Assembly (NCBI RefSeq): GCF_003001905.1
Contig: NZ_PVNE01000002.1
Coordinates: forward strand, 1-64,000
Direction: 5' to 3'
DNA: 64,000 nt
From: Planifilum fimeticola
GTDB lineage: Bacteria; Bacillota; Bacilli; Thermoactinomycetales; DSM-44946
Part shown: one piece after another, positions 16,280 through 24,933 of the stretch
Numbering within the stretch: the first letter of the stretch is position 1
Layout: each line of letters opens with the position of its first letter
The notes under the pieces: model-generated
Told to the model about the DNA's origin: nothing
The model's database searches: none
The model's input: only the letters and a program-made list of their open reading frames with translations
Program-made: the position numbers and the translations under genes

Positions 16280-17170
16280 GTGGAACGGGCTTTGGGAGTG
16301 GATATCGGAGGGACAAAGGTGGCCGCCGGTCTGGTCAGCGCCGCCGGGGAATGTTTGCACTACACGGAGCTGCCCAGCGTTCCCGGCGACGGCGACGAGA
16401 TGTTTCGGCAGGTGATGAGGGCCATCCGGGGCGTGATGTCCGAGGCCGGGGTGTCGCCCGACGGCATCCGCGGGATCGGCGTCGGTGTTCCGGGAAAAGT
16501 GGACCGGAAAAAGGGGCTGGCGGTCATGCAAAACAATCTTCCTTGGCGCGATTTTCCCTTGGCGGACCGGATCCAGGAGGAGATCCCCGGCCCGGTGGTG
16601 CTGGACAACGACGTTTGCATGGCCGCCCACGGGGAGTGGATGAAACGGGGGGGATCGGTGAAGGAAACCTTCGTCTATTTCACGATCAGCACCGGCATCG
16701 CCTGCTGCACCATCCATCGAGGGCGGATACTTCGGGGAACGGGATTTTCCGGGGAAATCGGCCTGGCGGTCTTTTCGCCGGATGGAGGCCGTCTGGAGAA
16801 GAAGGCGGCGGGACCGGCGATCGGACGGCTTGCTGGCGGGAAAGGCCCGGAAGCCTCCCGGCGGGTGATGGACCGCTTCCGGGAAGGCGACCTTCGGGTG
16901 GTTGCGGGGATGAACGGGGTGATCGAGGAGTGGGCCCGGGGATTGTATGCGATCATTTGTCTGCTGGATCCCCACCGGCTGGTGCTGGGGGGAGGAGTGA
17001 TCCACCGCAACCCGTTCCTGTTGGATGAGATCCGCCGCCGCCTGGAATCCTTGGTCATTCCGGAACAGCGTCCGTCGCTGAACCGGATCTCCCTCACGGC
17101 GCTGGGGGAGAGGGCGGGATGTATCGGGGCCGGTCTACGGGTGCTGCGGGGAGAAACCGTTTCGTCCTGA
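16280..17170 (+). CDS. ROK-family protein without the zinc motif
   Basis: 296 residues. The N-terminal ALGVDIGGTKVAAG is the ATP-binding phosphate-1 loop, GVGVPGKVD and VVLDNDVCMAA hold the sugar-binding and catalytic Asp region, and RLVLGGGVI is near the C-terminus. After GFSGEIGLAVF the usual GEIGH and CxCGxxGCxE zinc site are missing. It may still be a sugar kinase, but the missing zinc ligands suggest altered substrate use. I chose GTG at 16280, which has GAGGGGGGAAG upstream; ATG at 16259, overlapping the previous gene, is the alternative. There is no HTH domain, so a repressor role is unlikely. Confidence 0.75.
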   Translation: MERALGVDIGGTKVAAGLVSAAGECLHYTELPSVPGDGDEMFRQVMRAIRGVMSEAGVSPDGIRGIGVGVPGKVDRKKGLAVMQNNLPWRDFPLADRIQEEIPGPVVLDNDVCMAAHGEWMKRGGSVKETFVYFTISTGIACCTIHRGRILRGTGFSGEIGLAVFSPDGGRLEKKAAGPAIGRLAGGKGPEASRRVMDRFREGDLRVVAGMNGVIEEWARGLYAIICLLDPHRLVLGGGVIHRNPFLLDEIRRRLESLVIPEQRPSLNRISLTALGERAGCIGAGLRVLRGETVSS

Positions 17171-17182
17171 GGGGGTGGAGGT

Positions 17183-18145
17183 ATGGAAACCCAGAAACAA
17201 ACCGAAATGGGCACCGGGATCCGCTGGGCGATCCCTGCGGTCAAGCGGCGCAGAGCTCGCCCCCTTTACCGGTATTGGCATCTCTATCTGCTGATTTTGC
17301 CGGGGCTTCTCTATTTTCTCGTCTACAGATACCTCCCCATGTTCGGGCTGGCCATGGCCTTCCAGGATTTCAGCCCTTTTTTGGGTTTTTTCGACAGCCC
17401 CTGGGTCGGCTTGAAGCATTTCAAGACGATGTTCGAGGATGAAGAGGCGCTCCGGGTGATCTGGAACACCCTGGAGATTTCCCTGCTTCAGATTTTGTTC
17501 GCTTTTCCGCTGCCCATCATCCTGGCCCTGATGATCAATGAGCTGCGCAATGCCGTGTACAAGCGGCTCATTCAGTCCATGGTCTATCTGCCCCACTTCC
17601 TGTCCTGGGTGGTGGTGGTCGGGATTTTCGTCGTCTTCCTCAAATCGGACGGCATTGTGAACCAGCTCCTGCAAGCGCTGGGATTCGGTCAAATTCCCTT
17701 TCTCACCAGCCCGGAATGGTTTAAGCCCCTCATCGTGTTCCAGGTGATTTGGAAGGAATCGGGATGGGGAACCATCATCATCCTGGCCGCTCTGGCGGGG
17801 GTCAATCCTCAGCTGTACGAGGCGGCGGTGATTGACGGCGCCAACCGCTGGCAGCAGATGTGGCACATCACGCTGCCCGCCATTCGCAGCACCATCGTCA
17901 TTTTGCTGATCCTGCGGCTTGGCTCGGTGATGGATACCGGTTTTGAGCAGATCTTCCTGATGCTCAATCCCTTTACGATGGAAGTGGGGAACGTTTTGGA
18001 CACCTATGTTTATTTCAAGGGGATTCAACAGGGGGATATCAGTTTTGCGACGGCGGTGGGATTGTTCAAGGGAGCGGTCGGCCTGATCCTGGTGGTGATC
18101 GCCAACCGCCTGGCGAAGCGGTTCGGTGAAGGGGGAATTTACTGA
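17183..18145 (+). CDS. ABC sugar transporter permease (LplB-type)
   Basis: 320 residues with six membrane helices. The start region HLYLLILPGLLYFLVYRYLPMFGLAMAFQDF is characteristic of LplB/YteP-type permeases. The EAA loop that docks to the ATPase is YEAAVIDGANRWQQMWHITLP. It pairs with the permease at 18159 to move the ligand delivered by the lipoprotein at 11733. No ATPase gene is in the cluster. Confidence 0.9.
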   Translation: METQKQTEMGTGIRWAIPAVKRRRARPLYRYWHLYLLILPGLLYFLVYRYLPMFGLAMAFQDFSPFLGFFDSPWVGLKHFKTMFEDEEALRVIWNTLEISLLQILFAFPLPIILALMINELRNAVYKRLIQSMVYLPHFLSWVVVVGIFVVFLKSDGIVNQLLQALGFGQIPFLTSPEWFKPLIVFQVIWKESGWGTIIILAALAGVNPQLYEAAVIDGANRWQQMWHITLPAIRSTIVILLILRLGSVMDTGFEQIFLMLNPFTMEVGNVLDTYVYFKGIQQGDISFATAVGLFKGAVGLILVVIANRLAKRFGEGGIY

Positions 18146-18158
18146 AGGAGGGAAGGGC

Positions 18159-19034
18159 GTGAGATATCGAAGCACCGGCGGGAAGATCGCGGATGCCATC
18201 AACGCCTTTGTGTTGCTGTTGATCGCTCTGTCGATGCTGTTTCCCTTTGTCTATATCTTCGCCGTATCCTTTTCCAGCTTGGAAGAGGTGCTCAAGAACG
18301 AACTGCTGCTTTGGCCCAAGGAATGGGTGACCGACGCCTATCGGTATATTCTTTCCTCCGAACAATTCATCCGGTCGTTTTTCGTCACGGTGTTCGTCAC
18401 CGTTGTCGGAACCTTCGTCAACATGGCCTTCACCACCACCATGGCCTACGGTTTGTCCCGGCCGGTGCCCGGACAAAAACAGCTTTTGTTCATGGTGGTG
18501 TTCACCTTGCTGTTCAGCGCGGGGATGATCCCCACCTACATGGTGGTCCGGGCGACGGGGCTGATCGACAGCCTGTGGGCCCTGATTCTCCCGGCGGCCA
18601 TCAACCCCTTCAATCTGATCGTCATGCGCCAATTCTTCCTCAACATACCGGAGGAGCTGCACGAAGCGGCCATCATCGACGGGGCGAACCACCTGCAGAT
18701 CTTCTGGCGAATCATTCTGCCCCTGTCCAAACCGGCCCTGGCCGCCATCAGCCTGTTTTACGCCGTCGTGCACTGGAACAACTATTTCTCGGGGATTTTG
18801 TACATCAACGATCCCGCCAAGTGGCCCCTGCAGGTGATTCTTCGGCAAATCGTCATCGTGAATGAACCGAATGCGGCGCTCCGGGGCGGACAGCAGATGC
18901 TCGAAAATCCGCCCCCTCCCGAGACGGTGCAGATGGCGGCGATCCTGCTCGCCACCCTGCCGATTCTGTTCGTGTATCCCTTTTTGCAGAGATATTTTGT
19001 CAAGGGAGTCATGCTGGGTTCGGTGAAGGAATGA
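18159..19034 (+). CDS. ABC sugar transporter permease (LplC-type)
   Basis: 291 residues, six helices, with EAA loop HEAAIIDGANHLQIFWRIILP. The C-terminus YPFLQRYFVKGVMLGSVKE is typical of LplC/YtcP permeases. GTG at 18159 is chosen because AAGGAGGGAAGG lies just upstream; an in-frame GTG at 18126 sits inside the previous gene without a site. This is the last gene of the operon. Confidence 0.9.
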   Translation: MRYRSTGGKIADAINAFVLLLIALSMLFPFVYIFAVSFSSLEEVLKNELLLWPKEWVTDAYRYILSSEQFIRSFFVTVFVTVVGTFVNMAFTTTMAYGLSRPVPGQKQLLFMVVFTLLFSAGMIPTYMVVRATGLIDSLWALILPAAINPFNLIVMRQFFLNIPEELHEAAIIDGANHLQIFWRIILPLSKPALAAISLFYAVVHWNNYFSGILYINDPAKWPLQVILRQIVIVNEPNAALRGGQQMLENPPPPETVQMAAILLATLPILFVYPFLQRYFVKGVMLGSVKE

Positions 19035-19284
19035 CTCCCCGGGGCGTGCGGCCCTTCCGCAAAGATGTTTGCACCATGAAATGCCCCGCGTTCCGCCGGC
19101 TTTTGAGCTCGGGGCCCGGTCTTCTCCATGATGTTTGATGGCGTCAGGGTTGACCGCAGGCATGTGCGGTTAGAAAAAAGCCTTTTTTGCGGCCCCTGGT
19201 TGACAGCCATGAAAATGGAAAAGAGGCGAGGTTGTGATGGATCTCGGTGCCGGTGAGGTTGTACGCGGGGCAAAGCGCCTGAAG

Positions 19285-19320
19285 GGGCATTTTCCCGACT
19301 GTTCGGGAAGATGCCCTTGC
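19285..19320 (+). terminator. Terminator of the aminosugar locus
   Basis: GGGCATTTTCCCGA (from 19285) pairs with TCGGGAAGATGCCC (to 19316) with one mismatch and a 4-nt loop; the tail TTGCTTC is weak. The 360 nt between 19034 and 19395 otherwise hold only the tetR promoter (TTCAAT 19321, TATACT 19344, 17-bp spacer) and no gene. Confidence 0.65.
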
Positions 19321-19394
19321 TTCAATCCGTTTCGGATTTGGCGTATACTGATTTAGAGTGATTCCGCAAGGACAGATTACCGGGAGGCCTTATC

Positions 19395-19997
19395 ATGCGC
19401 CACGAAACAGTGGATCTGATCTTTGATGCCGCAATAGAAGTCTTTGCCGAAAGCGGTTTTGACCAAGCGAAAATGGACGATATCGCAAAGGCGGCCGGAG
19501 TTGCGAAAGGGACCATTTACTATCACTTTAAGAGCAAAGAAGAATTGTTCGTCGGCTTGATGAATGAGGGAGTTCAAAAGCTGATTGACCGCGCCAGAAG
19601 GAATATGGAGCTGCATGCGTCGCCGACGGATCAATTGTTGGGATTGGTGGAAAATCAGATCCGTTTTTATGTGCAGAACGGAAAGCTTGCCAAACTGCTT
19701 TTGAGTGAAGCGTTTGGGACCAAGACAAGACAACTTCAGTTTCGGATAAAGATCGGCGAATATCTGCAGCTGATCGAGAAGGTGATTGACGAAGGGAACC
19801 GGATCGGTGAATTTCGGGTCAGGCATGTCCCGGAAGCGGCCAGTGCCATTTTCGGGGCGGCCAGCGTCGTGGTGCTGCAAAAATTATACAGCATGGATGA
19901 ATTGGATCCCGCCCGGATTGAACGGGACATTCCGCCGATGATTGAGACGGTCCGGCACATGGTGATGTGCGGCATGAAAGATTCGTCGTGGCGCTAA
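19395..19997 (+). CDS. TetR-family transcriptional repressor
   Basis: 200 residues. The N-terminal HTH is clear: LIFDAAIEVFAESGFDQAKMDDIAKAAGVAKGTIYYHFKSKEELF (residues about 8-52). The remaining helical domain binds an unknown ligand. The downstream yhgE-like gene has a perfect palindrome at its promoter, so I infer that this repressor controls it. The ATG at 19395 is preceded by GGGAGG. Confidence 0.9.
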   Translation: MRHETVDLIFDAAIEVFAESGFDQAKMDDIAKAAGVAKGTIYYHFKSKEELFVGLMNEGVQKLIDRARRNMELHASPTDQLLGLVENQIRFYVQNGKLAKLLLSEAFGTKTRQLQFRIKIGEYLQLIEKVIDEGNRIGEFRVRHVPEAASAIFGAASVVVLQKLYSMDELDPARIERDIPPMIETVRHMVMCGMKDSSWR

Positions 19998-20009
19998 GAG
20001 ATTCATGGC

Positions 20010-20037
20010 TTGTGTGGAAGGCGAAAAGTAGTATAAT
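20010..20037 (+). promoter_or_regulatory. Promoter of the yhgE-like gene
   Basis: TTGTGT (20010-20015) and TATAAT (20032-20037) with 16-bp spacing, just after the tetR gene. The palindrome at 20047 covers the likely start site. Confidence 0.6.
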
Positions 20038-20046
20038 ATTATTTGT

Positions 20047-20060
20047 ACTGACCAGTCAGT
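20047..20060. promoter_or_regulatory. TetR-type operator
   Basis: ACTGAC-CA-GTCAGT is a perfect 6+2+6 palindrome starting 9 bp after the -10. TetR-family operators are often short palindromes in this position. Binding by the neighbouring repressor is inferred. Confidence 0.7.
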
Positions 20061-20089
20061 TTAACAGATCCCTGTTAGGGGGGGAAAGG

Positions 20090-22120
20090 ATGAAAAGGAG
20101 GAAGGAGAACAACTTTTTGTTTCTGTCAGGACTCCGAGACCTGGAGCGGTTGTGGGCATCCAGGTCCATGCGGCTGGGATTGGTCGGAGTTCTGCTTGTT
20201 CCCCTGGTTTACTGCGTCATTTACCTGTCGGCTTTTTATGATCCGTACGAAAATCTGCAATACCTGCCGGTGGCATTGGTGAACGAGGACCAGGGAGCGG
20301 TTCGGGACGGGGAGAAGCTAAACGTCGGCGATGAATTGGTTGAGGAATTGCAGAAGGATTCCAAGGTGAAATGGGAACTGACCGACAGAAAAAACATGGA
20401 GGAAGGGCTTGACGAGGGGGCCTATTACATCGGAATCGTCATACCCAAAAATTTCTCGCAAGCCGTGGCATCCGTGGACTCTCCGGAACCGCTGAAGGGA
20501 CGATTGGAATATCATGTGGACAAAAGCAACAACTATTTGTCCGGGACGATCGGAGAATCGATCCGACGCGAGTTGGAAATGAACCTGGATGAAAAGTTGA
20601 GCAAAATCTATGTGGAGCAGCTGTTTGCCCACATCTCCGATTCGGTGGAAGAGCTGCAAAAGGCGGCAGACGGAGCGGGATTGTTGGCTGAAAAAACCGG
20701 TGATGCCCGATCCGGCTCCCAAACCCTTGCCGAGGGCTTGTCCAAACTGGATCGAGGCGCTTCCGAAATTCGTGAGTATCTCCGGCTTTTTAACCAAAAA
20801 GCAATCCAGGCGGACCGGGAGATCAACAAGATTCCGATTGAGGACCTGGAGAAAGCGCAACGGGTCATTCATCAGGTGAACGATGAGATTCAAAGGATTG
20901 CCGGACTTCCGCTTCCCGAGACTCCTCCGGACCTCAGGGGGCTCCTTCTGGAAGGACAGGGGTCGGTGAAAAGGTCCGGGGATGAGGTCCGGAAAACGCA
21001 GGAAGCTTTATACCGGTTGATCGAAAAACATCCGGAGCTGGCGGAGGATTCAGCCGTTCTTTCCATGAAGGATTCGCTTAGAGAGGCGGAGAGGAGAAAT
21101 GCTTCGGGACAAAATCACCTCGATGACATGAATCGAGCCATTCCCGAATGGGAAAAGCATTGGGAGAAATTTCTAAAAGAAAGACAAAAAATTGCACACC
21201 AGGCAGAGCAGTTGACGGAGCGGGTGGATCAGGCCGTGGCGAAGGCCAAGGAACTGAAAGGAAAGGCCGGCCGGATTGTTCAGGCTTCATCCCAGCTGTC
21301 TGACGGACAGCAACAGCTGGTAAACGGCATCCATCAGCTGGAGGCCGGGGCGGAAACCTTATCGGAGGGATTGGGAAAAATCGAATCCGGACAAAGGGAA
21401 CTGGCTCAAGGCTTGAAAGATGGGGCGGAGAAAGCGAAAGGCGAACTTAAGGATCCCGAAAAAAAGGAAGATGTGATTTCGGATCCGGTGGAGATCCGGG
21501 AGAATGTTCATCATGATGTCCCGAACTATGCAACCGGATTTGCCCCGTATTTTATCTCCCTTTCCCTTTGGGTGGGAGCCATGCTGTTATTTACGGTGGT
21601 GGATCTGTATCAGGTGTTTTCGTACCGCCAAGAGCCGCTTTCCGTGACTGCCGCATGGCTGATCGGCATCGGTCAGGCCGTGCTGCTCATCACGGCCGTT
21701 GTATGGGGGCTGGGAATTCAACCGGAACTCCCGGCATGGCTTTACCTGTTCGGTATCCTGATGTCCATCACCTTTATCGCTCTAAACCATATGCTCAACG
21801 TTTTCCTGGGAAATGTGGGCCGCTTCCTGTCGATTGTCATTTTGATGCTCCAGCTGGCATCCAGCGCCGGAACGTATCCGCTCGAGCTGTTGCCCGCGTT
21901 TTTCCGCGAGGTCCATGAATATTTGCCCATGACCTACACCGTCCAGGGGCTGCGCGCGATCCTGTCCAGCGGGAATGCGGATACAGTGGTACATTGCGCG
22001 CATATCTTGCTCGGGTTTCTGACGGCGGCCGTTCTCCTCGCCCAGTTCCATCTTCAGATCGGAAAGCCCTGGATGAAAAAAGGCGTGCGTCAGATCAAAG
22101 CCGTATTCCATCGCGCATGA
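20090..22120 (+). CDS. YhgE/Pip-domain membrane protein
   Basis: 676 residues. One membrane helix near 30-55 (LGLVGVLLVPLVYCVIYLSAFYDPY) is followed by the Pip motif LPVALVNEDQGAVRDGEKLNVGDELV. A long helical, coiled-coil extracellular region spans about 170-480. Five or so membrane helices of ABC-2 type form the C-terminus. This is the architecture of YhgE and the lactococcal phage infection protein Pip; related proteins act in type VII secretion or efflux. The ATG at 20090 follows AGGGGGGGAAAGG. Confidence 0.85.
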   Translation: MKRRKENNFLFLSGLRDLERLWASRSMRLGLVGVLLVPLVYCVIYLSAFYDPYENLQYLPVALVNEDQGAVRDGEKLNVGDELVEELQKDSKVKWELTDRKNMEEGLDEGAYYIGIVIPKNFSQAVASVDSPEPLKGRLEYHVDKSNNYLSGTIGESIRRELEMNLDEKLSKIYVEQLFAHISDSVEELQKAADGAGLLAEKTGDARSGSQTLAEGLSKLDRGASEIREYLRLFNQKAIQADREINKIPIEDLEKAQRVIHQVNDEIQRIAGLPLPETPPDLRGLLLEGQGSVKRSGDEVRKTQEALYRLIEKHPELAEDSAVLSMKDSLREAERRNASGQNHLDDMNRAIPEWEKHWEKFLKERQKIAHQAEQLTERVDQAVAKAKELKGKAGRIVQASSQLSDGQQQLVNGIHQLEAGAETLSEGLGKIESGQRELAQGLKDGAEKAKGELKDPEKKEDVISDPVEIRENVHHDVPNYATGFAPYFISLSLWVGAMLLFTVVDLYQVFSYRQEPLSVTAAWLIGIGQAVLLITAVVWGLGIQPELPAWLYLFGILMSITFIALNHMLNVFLGNVGRFLSIVILMLQLASSAGTYPLELLPAFFREVHEYLPMTYTVQGLRAILSSGNADTVVHCAHILLGFLTAAVLLAQFHLQIGKPWMKKGVRQIKAVFHRA

Positions 22121-22125
22121 TTAAA

Positions 22126-22152
22126 GCGCCCGGTTTTTCCGGGCGCTCTTGC
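22126..22152 (+). terminator. Terminator after yhgE-like gene
   Basis: AGCGCCCGG-TTTTT-CCGGGCGCT is a perfect 9-bp stem followed by CTTG. The T tract is weak, but the position right after the stop fits. A TATGAT at 22224-22229 is a candidate -10 for phoP. Confidence 0.6.
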
Positions 22153-22293
22153 CGCAGGGGACACGCAGCCATCCACGGATCGATCCGCAGGAGCATCCAC
22201 GGGCCAGTGTCATATTTTTGTGCTATGATGATGGGTGAAGACGCCGGTTCATTCACCAGTGGATGCATAACGAGGTGGAAGCGGGGTTACAAG

Positions 22294-23007
22294 ATGGGAA
22301 AACGGATCCTGGTGGTTGATGACGAGCCGTCCATTGTCAAACTGGTCCAATTCAACCTGGAAAAGGAAGGGTTTGAGGTGGACTGCGCCTATGACGGGCA
22401 GACCGCGCTGGAAATGGCGGAGCGGGAGCCGCCGGATTTGATGGTGCTGGATTTGATGCTCCCCAAGATGGACGGATTGGACGTCTGCAGAAAGTTGCGC
22501 AAACGGGATGTACACATCCCCATCCTGATCCTGACGGCAAAATCGGACGAATTCGACAAGGTGCTCGGACTGGAGCTGGGGGCCGACGATTACATGACGA
22601 AGCCCTTCAGTCCGCGGGAACTCATCGCCCGGGTGAAGGCGATTCTGCGCCGGATGGAAGCGATTCGGGAAGCGGGGAACGCGGGCGAGAGGGACGGTCG
22701 CATTGCGGTGGGGGATCTGATCGTCGATGTGGAAGCCTATGAAGTGATCCGGAATGGGGAAACCGTGGATCTTACCCCGAAGGAATTTGAGCTCCTGGTC
22801 TATTTGGCCCGTCACCGGGGCAAGGTCCTCTCCAGGGATCAGTTGTTGAATGCCGTGTGGAATTACGATTTTGCGGGAGATTCCCGCATCGTCGATGTTC
22901 ACGTCAGCCACCTCCGGGATAAAATCGAGCCCGATGCGAAGCATCCCGTCTACATCAAGACCGTTCGGGGAATCGGGTACAAATTTGAAGGACCCAGGGA
23001 AAAATGA
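22294..23007 (+). CDS. phoP: PhoP-type response regulator
   Basis: 237 residues. The receiver domain shows DD at 9-10, phosphoacceptor D53 (LMVLDLMLP) and the lysine in DDYMTKPF. The C-terminal OmpR/PhoB winged helix ends HVSHLRDKIEPD and TVRGIGYKFE. The phoR gene overlaps by 4 nt and the pst operon with Pho boxes follows, fixing the role in phosphate starvation. The ATG at 22294 matches the usual MxKRILVVDDE start. Confidence 0.92.
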   Translation: MGKRILVVDDEPSIVKLVQFNLEKEGFEVDCAYDGQTALEMAEREPPDLMVLDLMLPKMDGLDVCRKLRKRDVHIPILILTAKSDEFDKVLGLELGADDYMTKPFSPRELIARVKAILRRMEAIREAGNAGERDGRIAVGDLIVDVEAYEVIRNGETVDLTPKEFELLVYLARHRGKVLSRDQLLNAVWNYDFAGDSRIVDVHVSHLRDKIEPDAKHPVYIKTVRGIGYKFEGPREK

Positions 23008-24761
23008 AGACCCTGCACGCTCAGATCAAATCGATGTTTCTCTTGTGGATCGGCCTGTCCGTTCTCGCTTCCGGTCTGTTCGTCACCTGGCTGCTGGAAA
23101 GTTCCTATCGGGAATCCCTGATGAACCGGGCGGCCAAGGAGGGGGCCCTGGCCGCATCCTCCCTGGAGGAAAAGCTGTCCGGAGATGCGGTTCAGAGCGT
23201 GGCGGAGCAATTGGGTCGGACCCTCGATGCACGGGTGATGGTCGTGGGCCGGGACGGGAAACTGCGGGGGGATTCGCAGGGAGACCCGGCGGATGCGAAC
23301 CGGTTTGTCGAGGATCCGGAGGTGCGCCGGGTTCTTCGGTCCTCCCCGGAACAGCCCGTCTCCTCTATTCGGGAGGGGCGGATCCATGTGGTGGCTCCCG
23401 TGGCGCGAGGCGGGAGCGAGGCGGGGGCCCTCCTGATCGTGTATGATCCGGAAAAGGAGAAGACCTCCCTGCGCCATGTGGGTTATTCACTGGTGGGCGG
23501 TTTGGCCGTCGCCTACGTCCTCGCAGCTTTTGCCGCTTCCCGGCTGGCCAAGCGGTTGACCTTGCCCCTCGGGGAGATCGCCCAGGTGGCCGTCGATATC
23601 GCCCAGAAGCAGTTTCACCGCCGGGTGAAGGTGAGGGGCCAGGATGAGATCGCCCGACTGGGTGAGGCCATCAACCGGATGGCCAAGAGCCTGCAGAGTC
23701 AGATGGATGCCCTGCGTCAGAGCGAGCGGCGCCTGGCCGGCGTCATCGACACGATGGACAGCGGGCTTTTGCTGGTGGATGCCGACGGAAAGGTGAACCT
23801 GGCCAACCGGGCCTTTGAAAACATGATCGGCGTTCAGGCCAGGAAGATCGTGGGCAAGCCGTACACGCAGCTGACGTATCCCTACGAGCTGGCCTCCCTC
23901 ATCGACAAGTGCAGGGCAACCGGCGGTCGAATCCGGGAGGAACTCCAGGTTTATTATCCCGAGGAACGCATCTTGTCGGCCCACTTCGCGCCGATGGAGG
24001 GTGAGAGGGGAACGGTGGGATTGGTCGGCGTTTTTCACGACATCACGGCCATCCGTCGTCTGGAGAAAATGCGCTCGGAGTTTGTGGCCAATGTCTCCCA
24101 CGAGCTGAAAACCCCGATCACTTCGCTGAGGGGATTTGCCGAAACCCTGCTGGACGGAGCGATGAACGATCCGGAGACGTGCCGGGAATTCCTCCAGATC
24201 ATCCACGACGAGAGCCTGCGCCTCCAACGGTTGGTCAGCGATATTCTGGACCTTTCCCGCATCGAATCCAAACTGCAGTTGAAATGGGAAAAGGTTCCCG
24301 TCGGCGAGATTATCGAGTCGGCGACGAAGACGGTAGAGGAGCAGATGCGAAAGCGGGAGCTTACCCTCGACATTGTGCTCCCCGAATCCTTTACCGTCCT
24401 GGTGGACAAGGATCGTTTCCGGCAAATTCTCCTCAACCTGCTGACCAACGCCATGGCTTACACCCCGGAAGGGGGAAAGGTGACCTTGGAAGCGCGACGG
24501 GAGGCGGAACGCTGGTGGATTCGCGTGGCCGATACGGGAATCGGGATTCCGGAGGAAGATCTGCCCCGGATCTTCGAACGCTTTTACCGCGTCGACAAAG
24601 CCCGTTCCCGGGAGTCGGGCGGAACCGGCCTGGGACTAGCGATCGTGAAACACCTGGTCGAGGTGCATCGGGGGGAAATTCGGGTGAAAAGCCGGGTCGG
24701 AGAGGGAACCGAATTCAAGCTGATCTTCCCCTTCAAAGAAAAAGAAAAAGAGGATGAATAA
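23004..24761 (+). CDS. phoR: Phosphate sensor histidine kinase PhoR
   Basis: 585 residues. Two membrane helices flank an extracytoplasmic sensor (about 10-190). HAMP, a PAS domain (MDSGLLLVDADGKVNLANRAF), HisKA with phosphoacceptor H366 (VSHELKTPITSLRGF) and HATPase (NLLTNAMAYTP, DTGIGIPEEDLPRIFERFY, GTGLGLAI) follow. The start overlaps the phoP stop as ATGA, giving translational coupling. Confidence 0.92.
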   Translation: MKTLHAQIKSMFLLWIGLSVLASGLFVTWLLESSYRESLMNRAAKEGALAASSLEEKLSGDAVQSVAEQLGRTLDARVMVVGRDGKLRGDSQGDPADANRFVEDPEVRRVLRSSPEQPVSSIREGRIHVVAPVARGGSEAGALLIVYDPEKEKTSLRHVGYSLVGGLAVAYVLAAFAASRLAKRLTLPLGEIAQVAVDIAQKQFHRRVKVRGQDEIARLGEAINRMAKSLQSQMDALRQSERRLAGVIDTMDSGLLLVDADGKVNLANRAFENMIGVQARKIVGKPYTQLTYPYELASLIDKCRATGGRIREELQVYYPEERILSAHFAPMEGERGTVGLVGVFHDITAIRRLEKMRSEFVANVSHELKTPITSLRGFAETLLDGAMNDPETCREFLQIIHDESLRLQRLVSDILDLSRIESKLQLKWEKVPVGEIIESATKTVEEQMRKRELTLDIVLPESFTVLVDKDRFRQILLNLLTNAMAYTPEGGKVTLEARREAERWWIRVADTGIGIPEEDLPRIFERFYRVDKARSRESGGTGLGLAIVKHLVEVHRGEIRVKSRVGEGTEFKLIFPFKEKEKEDE

Positions 24762-24770
24762 CGGGGATGC

Positions 24771-24808
24771 GGGGTGTCGCTTCAGACTTTTGGAGCGGCA
24801 CCCCTTTT
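24771..24808 (+). terminator. phoPR terminator
   Basis: GGGGTGTCGCT (24771) pairs with AGCGGCACCCC (24794-24804) with one G-U pair, followed by TTTT. Confidence 0.75.
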
Positions 24809-24832
24809 GCATGTGCGGATGAAGTTCGGCCC

Positions 24833-24886
24833 TTAACACAAACTTTACAATGCATTTATAAAGGGACAAAAGAGAAACGTTATAGT
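24833..24886 (+). promoter_or_regulatory. Pho boxes and promoter of the pst operon
   Basis: TTAACA (24833), TTTACA (24844) and TTTATA (24855) are spaced exactly 11 bp apart, matching the TT(A/C/T)ACA repeats bound by PhoP in Bacillus. A -10 TATAGT lies at 24881-24886 without a good -35, as expected for a PhoP-activated promoter. Confidence 0.8.
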
Positions 24887-24933
24887 GGGACGTGATGAGG
24901 AACCACATCACTTTTCGAGGGGGCCATCATCCG

